NCBI GenBank assembly: GCA_030295235.1
Contig: AP026123.1
Span: 558,001 to 622,000 of the forward strand
Source: Fistulifera solaris
Taxonomy: Eukaryota; Bacillariophyta; Bacillariophyceae; Naviculales; Stauroneidaceae
Direction: 5' to 3'
DNA length: 64,000 bases
Part shown: piece after piece, positions 34,896 to 45,911 of the stretch
Position numbering within the stretch: the first letter of the stretch is position 1
How the letters are laid out: each line of letters opens with the position of its first letter
Translations under genes and position numbers: made by a program
The notes under the pieces: model-generated
Databases searched by the model: none
Told to the model about the DNA's origin: nothing
Seen by the model: the letters and a program-made list of their open reading frames with translations, nothing else

Positions 34896-36090
34896 ATGGA
34901 ATGTGAGAGACGGAATCGAAAGTATTGCGTAGCGCTGTATATTCGATACGTAGCAGCTTTCTTCATTGTGTTCTTCTTCTCTCGACTGCTGCATCTTTGG
35001 CACTCGGTCGAGTCATCGTTCCCGAAAGACCTTATCATTCAGTCATTATCACATTTACCTCCCATTGTAACAACTCACAATGAGAAAGCAGAGCGAAACA
35101 TTATCTTTGTGCATGTAGGAAAAGCCGCAGGAGAGACCATCAAAAATATACTCAAGGCTGGATGTCTCGCTCGAACAGCACGAAGGCGGCAGGAAAAATG
35201 TTTGGCCAGACTTCCGGACAGCCGTCTTTCGGAGCTCGGTAAGATCATTATGCGTCACGAATATTATATATCGTAAGCGCTTGGACTCATAATTTATCCA
35301 GTGAGCGCATACTTTCATTGCTTTGATGTTCCTCGCCTCAAAAAGCTGAAACCGACATCATTTCTTTTCAATGTACGACACCCTGTAGATCGGTAAGTCA
35401 GCCTCGGTCACTCATCTTAGCGATTTGAGAAAGCGGAAACTTATCTGTTTCGCTCTTCGCATCAGTGCGCTTTCGTGGTACGGTTACATTCATCCGGATC
35501 ATTGTAAACATATGGCAACGCCCGCCTGTAAGGCCAAGTGGCAGCTCAAAAATGAAGATACATGGGTTCATCGTTTCTTCGATTGTTTTCCGACTGCGGA
35601 AGAGTGGTTTCTGCCGAAAACGTCACATTGTCGTGCAATCGCGCAACAAGCGTGGAAGGGATCGTTGGATTATAGAGAGGTGCCTTTGGCCGCTCACATG
35701 ATTGCCAATTATCAGCACTACGTCAATAACACAATACACGTATTACCTGACAGCGAGATACTGGTGGTACGCACCACCGAGTTGTGGCATGATTTGAAGG
35801 CCCTCGACGAGTGGTTAGGCGGTACTGGACGCTTTGGTCATGAAATTGAAGGAACAGCAGTTACGCATGGAAGTCATCGCTACGCGAATCCTGTTCTGAA
35901 TGGAACCTCCATGCTCGCCGCTTGTTGTGCATTGCTTCCAGAGCTTAGTGTATATCGGGACTTACTGGCAAGAGCTGCCAATTTAGACCAAATTACGAAA
36001 GATTTAGAAAGGGAAGAAGCTGTTAAACATTGCGGTTCAAAGTCATGGGAGGAACTTCAGGAAAGTTGTTCGCAGCTGCATGCATCCTGA
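34896..36090 (+). CDS. Sulfotransferase-like type II membrane protein
   Basis: Probably a Golgi enzyme that transfers sulfate from PAPS to a glycan. A single N-terminal membrane segment (YIRYVAAFFIVFFFSRLLHLW) precedes the 5'-phosphosulfate loop NIIFVHVGKAAGETIKNILK. A 3'-phosphate-binding motif FNVRHPVDR lies around 35370-35396. The C-terminal part has two cysteine-containing turns (HPDHCKHMATPACKAKW) and ends at 36090. The three parts are not in one open frame. The first ends at a TAA at 35274-35276, in frame with the next part (removable by a 33-nt GT-AG segment). The second ends at a possible 28-nt GT-AG segment from 35396. Either these are exceptionally small introns or indels intervene. 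Family assignment rests on the two PAPS motifs. Confidence 0.6.
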
Positions 36091-36234
36091 GGCGGCAATT
36101 GACAGCAGATATCACCATCTATGGCATTTCGAATGTTATTACCTTTGTTGAAGCTACTTTCAACTGCTGCCGAGGACAATATCTAACTAGAACAAATTTA
36201 ATGGTAGAGGGATTTAGCAGATACCCTGCAAATA

Positions 36235-38712
36235 TTATTCATGAACGCCTTCGACTGCTTTCGCAATAACGGCAATCTCATCCTCCTCCATGGAGGGAAC
36301 ACTGGTTGCGAGGCTTGTTCTTGCCTCATTTTTCCTTTCTCCGTTCGCTTCTTCCAATACAGCTTTGCGACTGAGTCGAATCTTTCCTTTCTCTACACCC
36401 AGATATTTAACCGTCAACTCCTCAACTCCAAGACTTTTAATGTATCCTTCACAATTTCTGATACGATCACGTGCAAGTTCTGACACGTGAACAAGCCCCT
36501 CAAGACCAGGTGTGGATCCGTCCTCAGACCCGGGTAATATTTCGACAAATACGCCGAACGGATGGATTCCGGTAATTTTGCCAGTGTATGTTTCCCCTTC
36601 GACTGGGTCGGGCCCTGCGTATTTGGCTCTCTCTGTCTTGCCACCGCCACCCGCTCCTCCTTTGATCAAGTTCATCACGAACTCTTGGGCTTCTTTCATC
36701 TTCTGTGCATTAAATGAAGAAACTTGAATATTTCCGTCGTCTCTGACATCCATATTTGTCAGTTCAAAGTCTTCGATGATCGCTCGGATTTGTTTGCCAC
36801 CAGGTCCAATAATCTTTCCCAATGATTCACTCGGTACTGTAAACGACATAATTTTGGGTACTGTAGGAGGAAGTTCGGCTCGTGGCGCTGAAAGAACCTT
36901 GTCCATCTCATCCAGGATATGAAGTCGACCCTGGCGAGCCTGTTCAAGAGCGCGTTGCATCGTCTCAAATGTCAGACCTTCACATTTGATATCCAATTGA
37001 AAGGTTGTAACGCCGTGTCTATCGCCAGCGACTTTAAAATCCATGGTTCCCAAGGCGTCTTCTGTTCCAGTAATGTCGGACAAAATCAAAGCGTTTTCAT
37101 CAGACAAGCCTCCTTTGTCGCCCAAAAGCATTCCCATGGCAATACCAGCCACTGGTTTCTTGATGGGCACACCAGCGTCCATCAAAGACAGACAACCTCC
37201 ACAAACGCTTGCCATACTACTTGATCCGTGGGACTCAGTAATTAAAGATTCAACACGGATTGTGTATGGAAACTCTTCTTCGGATGGCAGAGTGGGAATG
37301 AGTGCCCTCTCTGCCAAATTACCGTGTCCCACTTCTCGTCGTCCCGGGGCTCCCACTCGTCCAGTCTCTCCAACGCTACTAGGTGGGAAACTGTACTGCA
37401 AATAGAAGCGCTTCTCTTCCAGACCATCCAATTTGTCGATTTTTTGACGCATTCCCGAGTCACCTAGCGTAGCAGTTGCGATTGCTTGTGTCTCCCCACG
37501 CGTAAACAATGCCGATCCGTGAACTCTCGGCAAGAAGCCGGCCTCAATGTCGATTCTCCGAACGGCACCGAGCTCGCGCCCATCCGCACGCATACCAGTA
37601 GTCCTGGCTCTTTCAAACATGCGGCGGGATAAGAGGTCTTTGAAAGCCATCTTGATCGCAATCGACTCATCCGGAAACTCTTCTTCGAGTCTTTCCACCA
37701 CATTTTTCTGCAATGCTGACATCAATGCACCTTGTTCCTCCTTGGTGCCCAGCGCGGCGTACATCTCATCTACCTTGGTAGTGAACAGTTCGTCGACGCG
37801 CTCCTGTAATCCGTCCGGTGGAAGCTTGAGAGTGTCCAAGTTCTTGGTGATCCCTACTGTCTCTCCAAATTCTTTGATACCTTTGCAAAGAATTTGAATA
37901 GCATCATGCCCGTGCTGTACAGCTTTTAAGAATATTTCTTCTGGTAAAAAATCAGCTGCACCTTCAATCATGAGAATCGCATCCTGCGTTCCAGCCACGG
38001 TCAAGTGTAGTGCGGACTTTGCCATCTGCTCATTCGTCGGATTTAGCAAGAAACTTCCGTCTTCGTCCATGCCTACTTGTACGGCTGCTACCGGCTTGAG
38101 AAGCGGTACGTCAGATAAATACAAAGCCGTGGCGCTGCTCACAATGGCAAGAGGATCGCAAGATCGAATTCCGTCATACGAAAGGACCCACGAAAGCAGC
38201 TGCGTTTCATGACGCCAGCCAGAAGCCACCAGAGGACGAATCGGCCGATCAATCAAACGACAGGTCAATATTTCGTGTTCCGCGGGGCGGCCGTCACGTT
38301 TGTTGTATGATCCACTGGTGAGTCCAGCGGAACTGAATCGTTCCTGATGTTCCACCGACAGCGGCAAAAAGTCAATTTCGGCCCTGGGCTTTTCATCTCT
38401 GGCAGCTGTAGCATACAAAACAGAATCACCACGGGTCAACGTGACAGCACCCGCTGCCTGACGACCGATTTTTCCTGTTTCTATAACAATGGGTGGCATA
38501 TCAGTGCCTTTGTCATTTAGCTTATGGAAAATGATCTTGTGAACAGCTCCACCTTGCGGGCCGTCGTTTGTTGTTTCGATTGAGTAGTATTCATCGGTAG
38601 CGCCGTTTGTTGCGGATCGAAATGTCGGTATTCTCTGGTACGACTGTCGATGAAGCGGCGAGAAAGCCACCGTGGAGACGAGCACGTAGCTTGTAATCAG
38701 GAGCAGCCGCAT
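36235..38712 (-). CDS. PNP: Polyribonucleotide nucleotidyltransferase, plastid
   Basis: Phosphorolytic 3'-5' exoribonuclease and polyadenylase of organelles. Domains in order: first RNase PH core (residues about 60-290), linker, second core with RRIDIEAGFLPRVHGSALFT and SDITGTEDALGTMDFKVAG (the catalytic acidic region), then KH (GKIIGPGGKQIRAIIEDF) and S1 (YTGKITGIHPFGVFVEILPG). The ATG at 38712 starts MRLLLITSYVLVSTVAFSPL, a signal with the A-F junction of diatom plastid presequences; 825 aa. The frame is open upstream to a non-ATG codon at 38919, but that part has no family similarity. Single exon, uninterrupted. Confidence 0.95.
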   Translation of the reverse strand: MRLLLITSYVLVSTVAFSPLHRQSYQRIPTFRSATNGATDEYYSIETTNDGPQGGAVHKIIFHKLNDKGTDMPPIVIETGKIGRQAAGAVTLTRGDSVLYATAARDEKPRAEIDFLPLSVEHQERFSSAGLTSGSYNKRDGRPAEHEILTCRLIDRPIRPLVASGWRHETQLLSWVLSYDGIRSCDPLAIVSSATALYLSDVPLLKPVAAVQVGMDEDGSFLLNPTNEQMAKSALHLTVAGTQDAILMIEGAADFLPEEIFLKAVQHGHDAIQILCKGIKEFGETVGITKNLDTLKLPPDGLQERVDELFTTKVDEMYAALGTKEEQGALMSALQKNVVERLEEEFPDESIAIKMAFKDLLSRRMFERARTTGMRADGRELGAVRRIDIEAGFLPRVHGSALFTRGETQAIATATLGDSGMRQKIDKLDGLEEKRFYLQYSFPPSSVGETGRVGAPGRREVGHGNLAERALIPTLPSEEEFPYTIRVESLITESHGSSSMASVCGGCLSLMDAGVPIKKPVAGIAMGMLLGDKGGLSDENALILSDITGTEDALGTMDFKVAGDRHGVTTFQLDIKCEGLTFETMQRALEQARQGRLHILDEMDKVLSAPRAELPPTVPKIMSFTVPSESLGKIIGPGGKQIRAIIEDFELTNMDVRDDGNIQVSSFNAQKMKEAQEFVMNLIKGGAGGGGKTERAKYAGPDPVEGETYTGKITGIHPFGVFVEILPGSEDGSTPGLEGLVHVSELARDRIRNCEGYIKSLGVEELTVKYLGVEKGKIRLSRKAVLEEANGERKNEARTSLATSVPSMEEDEIAVIAKAVEGVHE

Positions 38713-39018
38713 TCTTGTGAGTAGTGCGTGAAGTGGAAAAACGATCGGAATGAAAACAGCAAACTGAAAGGCCAACTGAGACAAGCTGTAGCACCGCAAG
38801 TGAAACGGGGGCAACCCAGATCTTTCAATACAGCAAATAAGAAGAATAACAAGCACAAAATGACGAACACTCGGCACCTTTTTTTGATCTGACTTCAGTT
38901 GTTGACGTTTTCTCGACAAAGGGGACGTGTGGAAGAGGAAATCAAAAGTCTGGTGTCCACCACGTATGTCCGAGTTTCCGGGACTGTAGTTGAGTCATGA
39001 AATCATTCCGGAAGTTTA

Positions 39019-39375
39019 TTGAATGAATCATCATCGGTGTTTGCAATCATGCAGGAATTCTGTGCATTTCCAGAAATTCCGGAAATCGGTGATTGCAATC
39101 ATACAGGAATTCAGTGCCGTTCCAGAAATTCTGGAATCGGTGTTTACAATCAAACAGGACTTCTGCCTTCCGGACAATCACGAATCGGTGATTGCGATCG
39201 TAGAAAAATTTTGTGTTTTTCCAGAAATTCTGGAATCGGTGTTTACAATCATACAGGAAAACTGTGTCGTTCCAGAAATTCAGGAAAAGGTGTTTGCAAT
39301 CATACAGGAATTTTGTGCCGTTCCAGAAAATCTGGAATCGCTGTTGCGATTATACAGAAATGCTGTGTCCTTGTG
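39019..39375 (+). repeat. Tandem array D, 51-bp units
   Basis: About seven units of ATCGGTGTTTGCAATCATACAGG, a variable centre and GTTCCAGAAATTCTGGA. The unit starts are about 51 bp apart from 39033. Because 51 is a multiple of three, two overlapping frames (39019-39438 and 39023-39391) stay open; both are judged non-coding. The CCAGAAATTCTGG palindrome and the TTTACAAT segment also occur in array C. Confidence 0.88.
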
Positions 39376-39535
39376 CAGAGGTCGTCTTTGATCTCACGCC
39401 TGTATCTAGACTACCCGTTCATACATCATACGAAATGAAAGTTTACTTATCACTCTATGTCACCGATAAAGGTGAAACTCGCACTTCCGCTTCACGCAAA
39501 AGATCATCCATCCCAGAAATGAGAGAAATAAGTAT

Positions 39536-40510
39536 CTAGTCATTGTTACTACTATTTGCATTGTTCTTTCTTCTTCGTTTCGAACTTTCCAACAAAAACG
39601 CGGGGGCACTTGCTTCATCTCTTCCTTTCCGCTTGTTCGCTCGCACGAGTGAATCGGACGGATCGCTGCCGTCTACCTTTTGAGCAGGTGAATCTCCGTT
39701 ACTGCTCTTTGCACTTTTGGCATCCGCGGCTCGTGCTGCGCTGCTCGTCGATTCTGTTTTGTGCACACGAAAGCCGAAAACGCGAGGCACGTAAGTTGTC
39801 GGTATCGGTAATGGATCTGGAGATAAATTGTTGAACGTCATAAGAAACAAGTGCGGGAACGTAGTGCCGAAGGCGGCTCCATCAACGCCAGATGTGTTTC
39901 CCGTCCGACTGCTCCGGATGGGTGGTGGATGATAGACTTGTGAGCATTTCGGACAGTATATTTTAACGGTATCCACGCCTAGGTCGTCCTTGAGACCGAC
40001 CGGAAGAACTGGTTGACCACCGCATTGTACTAATGGACAAGTTCCAAAGTCTTTGGCCACGTACTAAAAGTAGAGATGAAGTGAGTGATAATTGACATGT
40101 ATTAGATGTTGACAAAAGCATGAAACCTACCTTCGAATACATCGCATCTAGACCATGGGCTGTTATTACGTAACGCGCATGAATGAGTGAATAGAGTGTG
40201 CACGCAGATTGTGTAAGGTGACTGTCATCGGAATCATCGGGTCCAATGCGGTCCAAAATGAGATCCAAGCAATCAGAAAAGTTCGATACACAGGTCCGCA
40301 GGCCGTAAAGATTAAAACCATCTTCAATGTAAGATCTCTCGACTTCGCAAAACATTTCATGCCCTTTCAGGCCACAAAACCTAAGTTGCAGAAGCCAATT
40401 CAGATGAGAACTCTTGCTTTTTGAAAAGATACGGAACGTAATAACAAAGCTTACCATTGAATCCAAGGTTCGTCATGACCTGACACTGAAGAATCTTCAT
40501 TGAATGCCAT
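39536..40510 (-). CDS. CKB: Casein kinase 2 regulatory (beta) subunit
   Basis: Regulatory subunit of the protein kinase CK2 holoenzyme. Three exons, 40510-40455, 40380-40131 and 40063-39536, give 277 aa without frame errors. Introns are 74 and 67 bp. Family marks are [52 protein letters not shown], the zinc cysteines CPLVQC and [18 protein letters not shown] and [10 protein letters not shown]. The ATG at 40510 gives [16 protein letters not shown], an acidic Ser-rich start like the autophosphorylation site of other CK2 beta subunits. The C-terminal tail of about 70 residues is rich in Ser, Lys and Asn and is longer than in animals, with a basic [10 protein letters not shown] that may act as a nuclear signal. 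Confidence 0.95.
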
Positions 40511-40969
40511 ATTCAACGTATTATTGAGTTTATTGATCTGTATTTTGGGCACCCCAACTTGGAGGTGAAACGAATTGTGTCAAAGTAGCGCGATAGAAAG
40601 AATGGCGACAAACAAACTATCGACCCCTTTACGGCAAAACTGAGATTCTTGTTGTGTCTTTTTAAACGTTGTCAGCTCTGTGTTAGTGTCAACGCTGATA
40701 TTTCACTTGTTGTATGTTGCCGAGGATCTTTTCATCGGTTTTGCTGTCATCCTTTTCTTGCTGCGGGGTGCTGCGTTTGCCAACAATAAAAAAAAGCTGC
40801 ATTCCAAACAAGATGGCGTCTGATTCTGATGGACGGAAAGACGGATCGCGGTGAATTTCGCTGTGACCAGTGACCAGCGACCAGTGACGACGACTTCTTT
40901 TGTGATAGTCGTAGTTCGCGGTGCGACTGGTCGTTCGACGGACGCCTCCCCGAAACATCGTTGAATGCA

Positions 40970-41890
40970 GAAAACACTATAGTATCAATGTGTTGGTTTA
41001 CCGAGACCGCGACTGAATTTCAGTCACGTTCCAATGACGGAAAACGAATAAAACGGCGATAAGCTGGGCCACAAATGATAGTATGAAATGTATAATCTAT
41101 TTTATAAGGCTTTAATGGGGGTCAAGGTAGATTGAGGTATTTATTTGAAACGCAAAATCTTATTTACGCTTCGAAAAGCTTTCCGGATCGTTGACCTTGA
41201 ATCTAAACGGTGTTTAGATTTATGCGTTGACTGCAAAAACCACTATATTATCAATGTGTTGGTTTACGGAGACCGCGACTGAATTTCAGTCACGCTCTAA
41301 TGACGGAAAACGAATAACGCCTTCGAAAAACTTCCGAATCGTTGACTGCAAAAAACACCATAGTATCAATGTGGCGATAAGCTGGGTTTAATGGGGCGTC
41401 AAGGTAAATAAAGTTGTTTATTTTTTTTAAACGCAAAATCTTGATTTACGCCTTCGAAAAACTTCCGAATCGTTGACTGCAAAAAACACTATAGTATAAA
41501 TGTGTTGGTTTACGGAGACCGCGACTGAATTTCAGTCACGCTCCAATGACGGAAATGAATAAAATGGCGATAAGCTGGGTTTAATGGGGCGTCAAGGTAA
41601 ATAAAATTGTTTTTTTTTTTTAAAGCAAAATCTTGATTATTTACGCCTTCGAAAAACTTCCGGATCGTTGACTGCAAAAAACACTATAGTATCAATGTGT
41701 TGGTTTACGGAGACCGCGACTGAACTTCAGTCACGCTCCAATGACGGAAAACTAAAGAACGGCGAGAAGCTGCGGGCCACAAAAGGTACCAGGTAGTACG
41801 AAATGTATAATCACATCAAAGGCTTTCATGGGTGTCAAGATAAATTGCGGTTTCAGTTGAAACGCAACATCTTGATTTACGCCTTCGAAA
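40970..41890 (+). repeat. Tandem array E
   Basis: CACTATAGTATCAATGTGTT followed by GGTTTACGGAGACCGCGACTGAATTTCAGTCACG recurs near 40975, 41242, 41488 and 41680, with a shortened copy near 41356. Between the copies lie GCGATAAGCTGGG, GGGGCGTCAAGGTAAAT and CGCCTTCGAAAAACTTCCG segments. Units range from about 130 to 265 bp. The core GACTGAATTTCAGTC is a near-perfect palindrome and matches arrays A and B and the dispersed element. Confidence 0.88.
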
Positions 41891-42227
41891 AACGGATCGT
41901 TGGCTGCCAGGGTAACTCTCCCCGCATGCATGCTCCGACAATCAGATGATTAGTCGTCCCATTGTTCCTAGTTTCAGATCAGCTTGAATCAGAAACTTAC
42001 AAAGAGAGCGCCCGCCCGGACTGTCTTTCCCGTTGAAAACGTGCTCAAGACTAGTAGTAGCACGTCCGGTTTGCCGCTTGGCTCCAGCATTCTCACACCA
42101 TGACGAATTCATTAAGATTTATGTTACTGTATAGATTTGCACAATGATCTTGGAAGCCACTACAACGAAAAAGTCAACCGCCTCAAACGATAAGGTTTCT
42201 TCTCTCCTCGAAAGGCACTAATTTGAA
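41891..42227. other. Intergenic region
   Basis: Between array E and the EMC4 gene. Nothing recognisable. Confidence 0.4.
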
Positions 42228-42747
42228 CTATAACATTATCAGATTGTCAGGCGGAATACTCGTCGTTTCCAGCATTTCTTTCCAACCAATTTTGTAGATG
42301 AAATCAGCACTCGTCGTCGGCAGCAATCGCATGGTGGACATTTTGTAAAGTCCGATACCGAGCCACACCAAATTCAAAGCCAGAAAAATCATTTTGGCCG
42401 TCGTTAAATCCACCTTCTGCAAAGCACTGAACTGCTGATTGATGGCAAAATGTTAGTCAGTGGACTCATGATTGCCGAGCTGCAAATATTGATGGAAAAG
42501 ATATTGAGTTGACTGCCCGACATGTACATCATAAAAGCGTTCATCAATATCTGTTGACCTGGCTTCATGGCAATCGCCATGGCCTTGGATTTGCGCTTCG
42601 CGGTGAGTGCATCTTGTTGCGCGACGCTCGACGTCGGAGCTGCGCGGACGACGGCGACGATTTGTGTTGCAGCCACGATTTGTAACCAATGGGGGCCTCA
42701 CACTGCAACAGAGTGGTGTGTCCGTCGTGGCCTTCCTTCACGTTCAA
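42228..42747 (-). CDS. EMC4: ER membrane protein complex subunit 4
   Basis: Subunit of the EMC insertase, which places membrane proteins in the ER. The first helix region [20 protein letters not shown] matches the family's IPMNLFMMYMAGN, and the second part [15 protein letters not shown] matches KCQSMGLLPTHASDW. Two frame breaks: one base missing at the A run 42447-42450 (T run in the gene), which joins AIMSPLTNI to [17 protein letters not shown], and one near 42680. The stop is at 42228. The start is unclear. The frame is open upstream of 42747 ([10 protein letters not shown]) without an ATG, so a first exon or another error may be hidden there. The minimal in-frame ATG lies just before KPGQQIL. 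Confidence 0.82.
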
Positions 42748-43377
42748 GTCAATGTTGTAAGTCGATCTGCTGTTTGAGTGTATGTAAGGTTCGAAGGTCA
42801 GAGAAACAAAGAGGATCAGAGAAGAAAAGGATGATCCACGGGAGATAATTAAGGTGCGGTCGCAATTTCAAATATAGACAACCGCTTACCTTCTGGGCAT
42901 TTTACTACTGATAATCACGCAATATGTTCAACAGATACAGGGTTTCGTCCTTCGTTTTGAATAAGACAAGCGCAGTAATGGCAATCTTTGCTTATTATTG
43001 TGGGTTGTGGCTGCTGATGAACTGCACATCGCACCGGTAAGCGGTAAGACATGATTCATTCCCTCTTATGACCTCAAAATCTAAAAGTGACGTCACTACT
43101 AAATGAATGACATTGCTTTGAAGGCATAATAAACTTATAAGTGCCTCCAATCCGAAGGTAAATACTCCGTACAAAGTAAGTCTGACTCATTCGTGGCTTG
43201 TAATCTCTTACTATAGCCATTCGTGTAGCGAAGATCTTTGATTGCGGCCAAATTCCGCTCCGGTCGCCAACGTACCTTTTTTGACCGCGCTTCGCCGCAA
43301 TGTTTTCATTCGCAACGAGCCATCACTTTCATAAAAAAGCCTGTTGTTTGTGAACTTGTGCATCTTTTCAATAAAAA
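42748..43377. other. Intergenic region, divergent EMC4 / peroxidase promoters
   Basis: No supported gene, although the missing EMC4 N-terminal exon could lie in its left part. AT-rich, without visible repeats. Confidence 0.45.
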
Positions 43378-44364
43378 ATGGCCCCCACAACGGAAGAACT
43401 TCTCAAAGCGCAGAAATTGATCGACGATATCATTCTCGAAAAGAACTGCGGACCGATCTTTGTTCGTCTCGCTTGGCATGATTCGGGTACCTTCGACAAG
43501 GATGTGCAAGGAGAATGGCCGGCGGCCGGAGGCGCCAACGGTTCGATTCGCTTTGCTCCCGAAATCAATCACGGCGCCAATGCTGGTTTGATCAACGCTG
43601 TCAAGCTCTTGGAGCCTGTCAAAGAGGCCTGTCCCACTGTTTCGTACGCCGATATTTTTCAAATGTCGTCGGCTCGCGCCATCGCTCTCGCTGGTGGACC
43701 GGCCATTGACATGAAGTACGGTCGTCTGGACACTTCTGCTCCGGAACAGTGCCCACCGGAAGGCAACTTGCCGGATGGAAACGCGAATCCTGAAACGTAC
43801 GTCACTCTGACACTGTCGTCTCTGCTTTATTGAAACATGACTCTCACAACTTACCTTTCTCACTTTCTTATGCAGCCAAGAATTCGGTGGAGCCGGAGGC
43901 ACCAAACCTACTGTTTCCAAGTCTGCCGAAGGCTACTTGCGTGCCGTCTTTCATCGAATGGGTCTTTCGGATGAAGACATTGTCGCCTTGTCGGGTGCGC
44001 ACACGTTGGGACGCGCCTACAAGGACCGATCGGGAGAAGGCGCCGAAAGCACTAAGTTCACCACCGGACCACAAACGCGTGCGGATGGCACCGAAGCCAA
44101 TTACAAAAAGGTGGATCGTCGTGGACCACCAACTTTTTGCAATTTGATAACTCGTATTTCAAAATCATGAGTGACGAAAGTGCGGATCCGGAACTTTTGA
44201 AATTGGCCACGGACAAGATCATCTTTGTCGACCCTGATTTCAAACCGTTTGCGGAGAAATTCCGCGATGATCAGGATGCTTTCTTCCAGAGCTATGCGGC
44301 GGCTCACAAGAAGTTGTCGGAATTGGGATCCAAGTTTGAACCGGCGGAAGGTATCAAATTGTAG
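43378..44364 (+). CDS. APX: Ascorbate peroxidase (class I heme peroxidase)
   Basis: Removes hydrogen peroxide using ascorbate. The distal heme side is [13 protein letters not shown] (Arg, Trp and the acid-base His). The proximal ligand is in [17 protein letters not shown]. Exons 43378-43796 and 43876-44364 flank a 79-bp intron; the split codon gives [11 protein letters not shown]. One base is missing in the A run 44105-44109; restoring it joins NYKK to [20 protein letters not shown]. About 302 aa. No signal or transit peptide precedes [13 protein letters not shown], so a cytosolic enzyme is likely. A cytochrome-c-type peroxidase activity cannot be excluded from sequence alone. Confidence 0.9.
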
Positions 44365-44596
44365 ACGCACAACATTAATACGTTAGGAAAAACAAAGACG
44401 ATAGACCCGTTTCGAACAAGAATAGCTTATTAGTGATGCCATCTCGCTACTCACTCGCTATGCAAAGAAAAGTTATGTAGTTTATGTAAACAGATTTCGA
44501 AGAGGAATGAGCAGTGTCAATGAAGGGACTAACCAATCGACGGAGACTGATGAAACATGAAGTCATGCATTTGCTTTCACTGCGACCTATCAACAA

Positions 44597-45911
44597 TCAG
44601 ATGAAGAATCCGTATCGTGATCGCTTTTCGGTGTCTTCCTCATCGCCACGCGAACGAGCACGTTTGCGACTACCGTGGATGTTCTTTAGCAATTCAGTTT
44701 CCTGAAATCGCGATGGCTTGTGAACCAAGCGACGACTGCGTTCCCGTACAGGAGTGTCGTAAATCGTGACCGGGACATTGCCTTCGTCCACAGCACCAAC
44801 ACTACTGGTTAATGACGGAATGCTAAAGGTCTCACTGATGAGGCGCCGCCGCTGAGTAGGTGGTGTTACAACGTTACATTCTTTTGTCGGTTCCTTGCCA
44901 AGGCTGTAGATGCCAATGGATGACGAACGCTTCAAAGAACTCGGAGCTTCGATGTTCTGAGACGCCACGATGGGACGAGGTGTTATGACAATAGGGCTGA
45001 TGCATTGAGTGTTGCCTACGACAGTGCAAGTAGTTTGTTGTTGGTGGATGCTGGTTCGGTCACGTTCACACTTCATCTCGTCGAAAGCGCTCACTTCTTC
45101 GTTTGAGTAAAGGTACAGCTCAAACGAGCGCCGATTAATGAGAACCTACTCCAGCAATGTGTACAGATACCCATCCGTTACCCCACTTCTCAACATGACC
45201 TGTGCGTCCTTTGAAAGGACCAGTTCCCACGCGAACTGCCGTCCGATACCAATGATCCGTGGAAAGGGTGGATAGCAGAGCACATGGATGTGCTGCGTCG
45301 ATAATGGGCACATTTCTCGACGATGCATCTAAGACGTCTTGATTCGCAGCTGAGCTGTCCACGGAATTCCCCGAAAGAGATGACGCAGCGGATGGAGGGC
45401 GCCCTGTATGAACAACAATGTCGTCTGCGGCATCTAGAATTTGTTTCTTCGCTTGTTTTCGTGCCCTTGATCTTGATTTCTGCTTCGATACGGTCCTTCG
45501 CGGGGGAGGGTTGGTATCATAATCGGCATGCATGTTGCAGTACTTCGATTCCCCTACAGCGATGTACGCACAACTTCGGCCTCGTGTTGTTGTAGCTGCA
45601 CATTGAGTCTCATTGGTAGATCCTGTATAACGTCGATCTTGTGGTGTCGTCGAGAGTGTTGAAAATTGTTGCGCCTGAAATGCAGATTTCGGTAGGCCTT
45701 GTGATGATTCCTTGCCTGATTCGAACTCAAGACAATGACCTTGCAGTTTGACTTCAAGAAAGTGATTGTGTATCGAAGTGACCGACGACTTACTTTGCCT
45801 GTGAAGGAAAGCATCATCGTCATCTCTGGAGACAGCGGTTACTATTTTCCTTTCGGAGGTAACAACATCACTATCAGGCGCACCGTGGAGATGCAACGGC
45901 GCACCTGCCAT
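44597..45911 (-). CDS. KOW-motif protein with Cys/His cluster, probably nuclear
   Basis: ATG at 45911. A Cys/His cluster (TQCAATTTRGRSCAYIAVGE then YCNMHAD) is followed by a basic Ser/Arg/Lys stretch (RRTVSKQKSRSRARKQAKKQ), which could be a nuclear signal. Then comes a KOW-like segment (VGTGPFKGRTGHVEKWGNGW), as found in RNA-binding transcription and ribosome factors. The frame changes near 45140 (one extra base or two missing), after which NRRSFELYLYSNEEV continues into the Ser/Thr/Arg-rich frame ending at 44597. About 437 aa. No exact family is recognised. The two halves are joined because the second frame lacks a good start and follows directly. Confidence 0.55.

Noticed and set aside
34120-39375. 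CRISPR-like look of regularly spaced palindromes
   Set aside because: The spacers are repeats themselves, the host is a eukaryote and there are no cas genes.
39019-39438. Two overlapping frames in the 51-bp array, possible repeat protein
   Set aside because: Two frames are equally open and the periodicity explains both; no flanking coding sequence.
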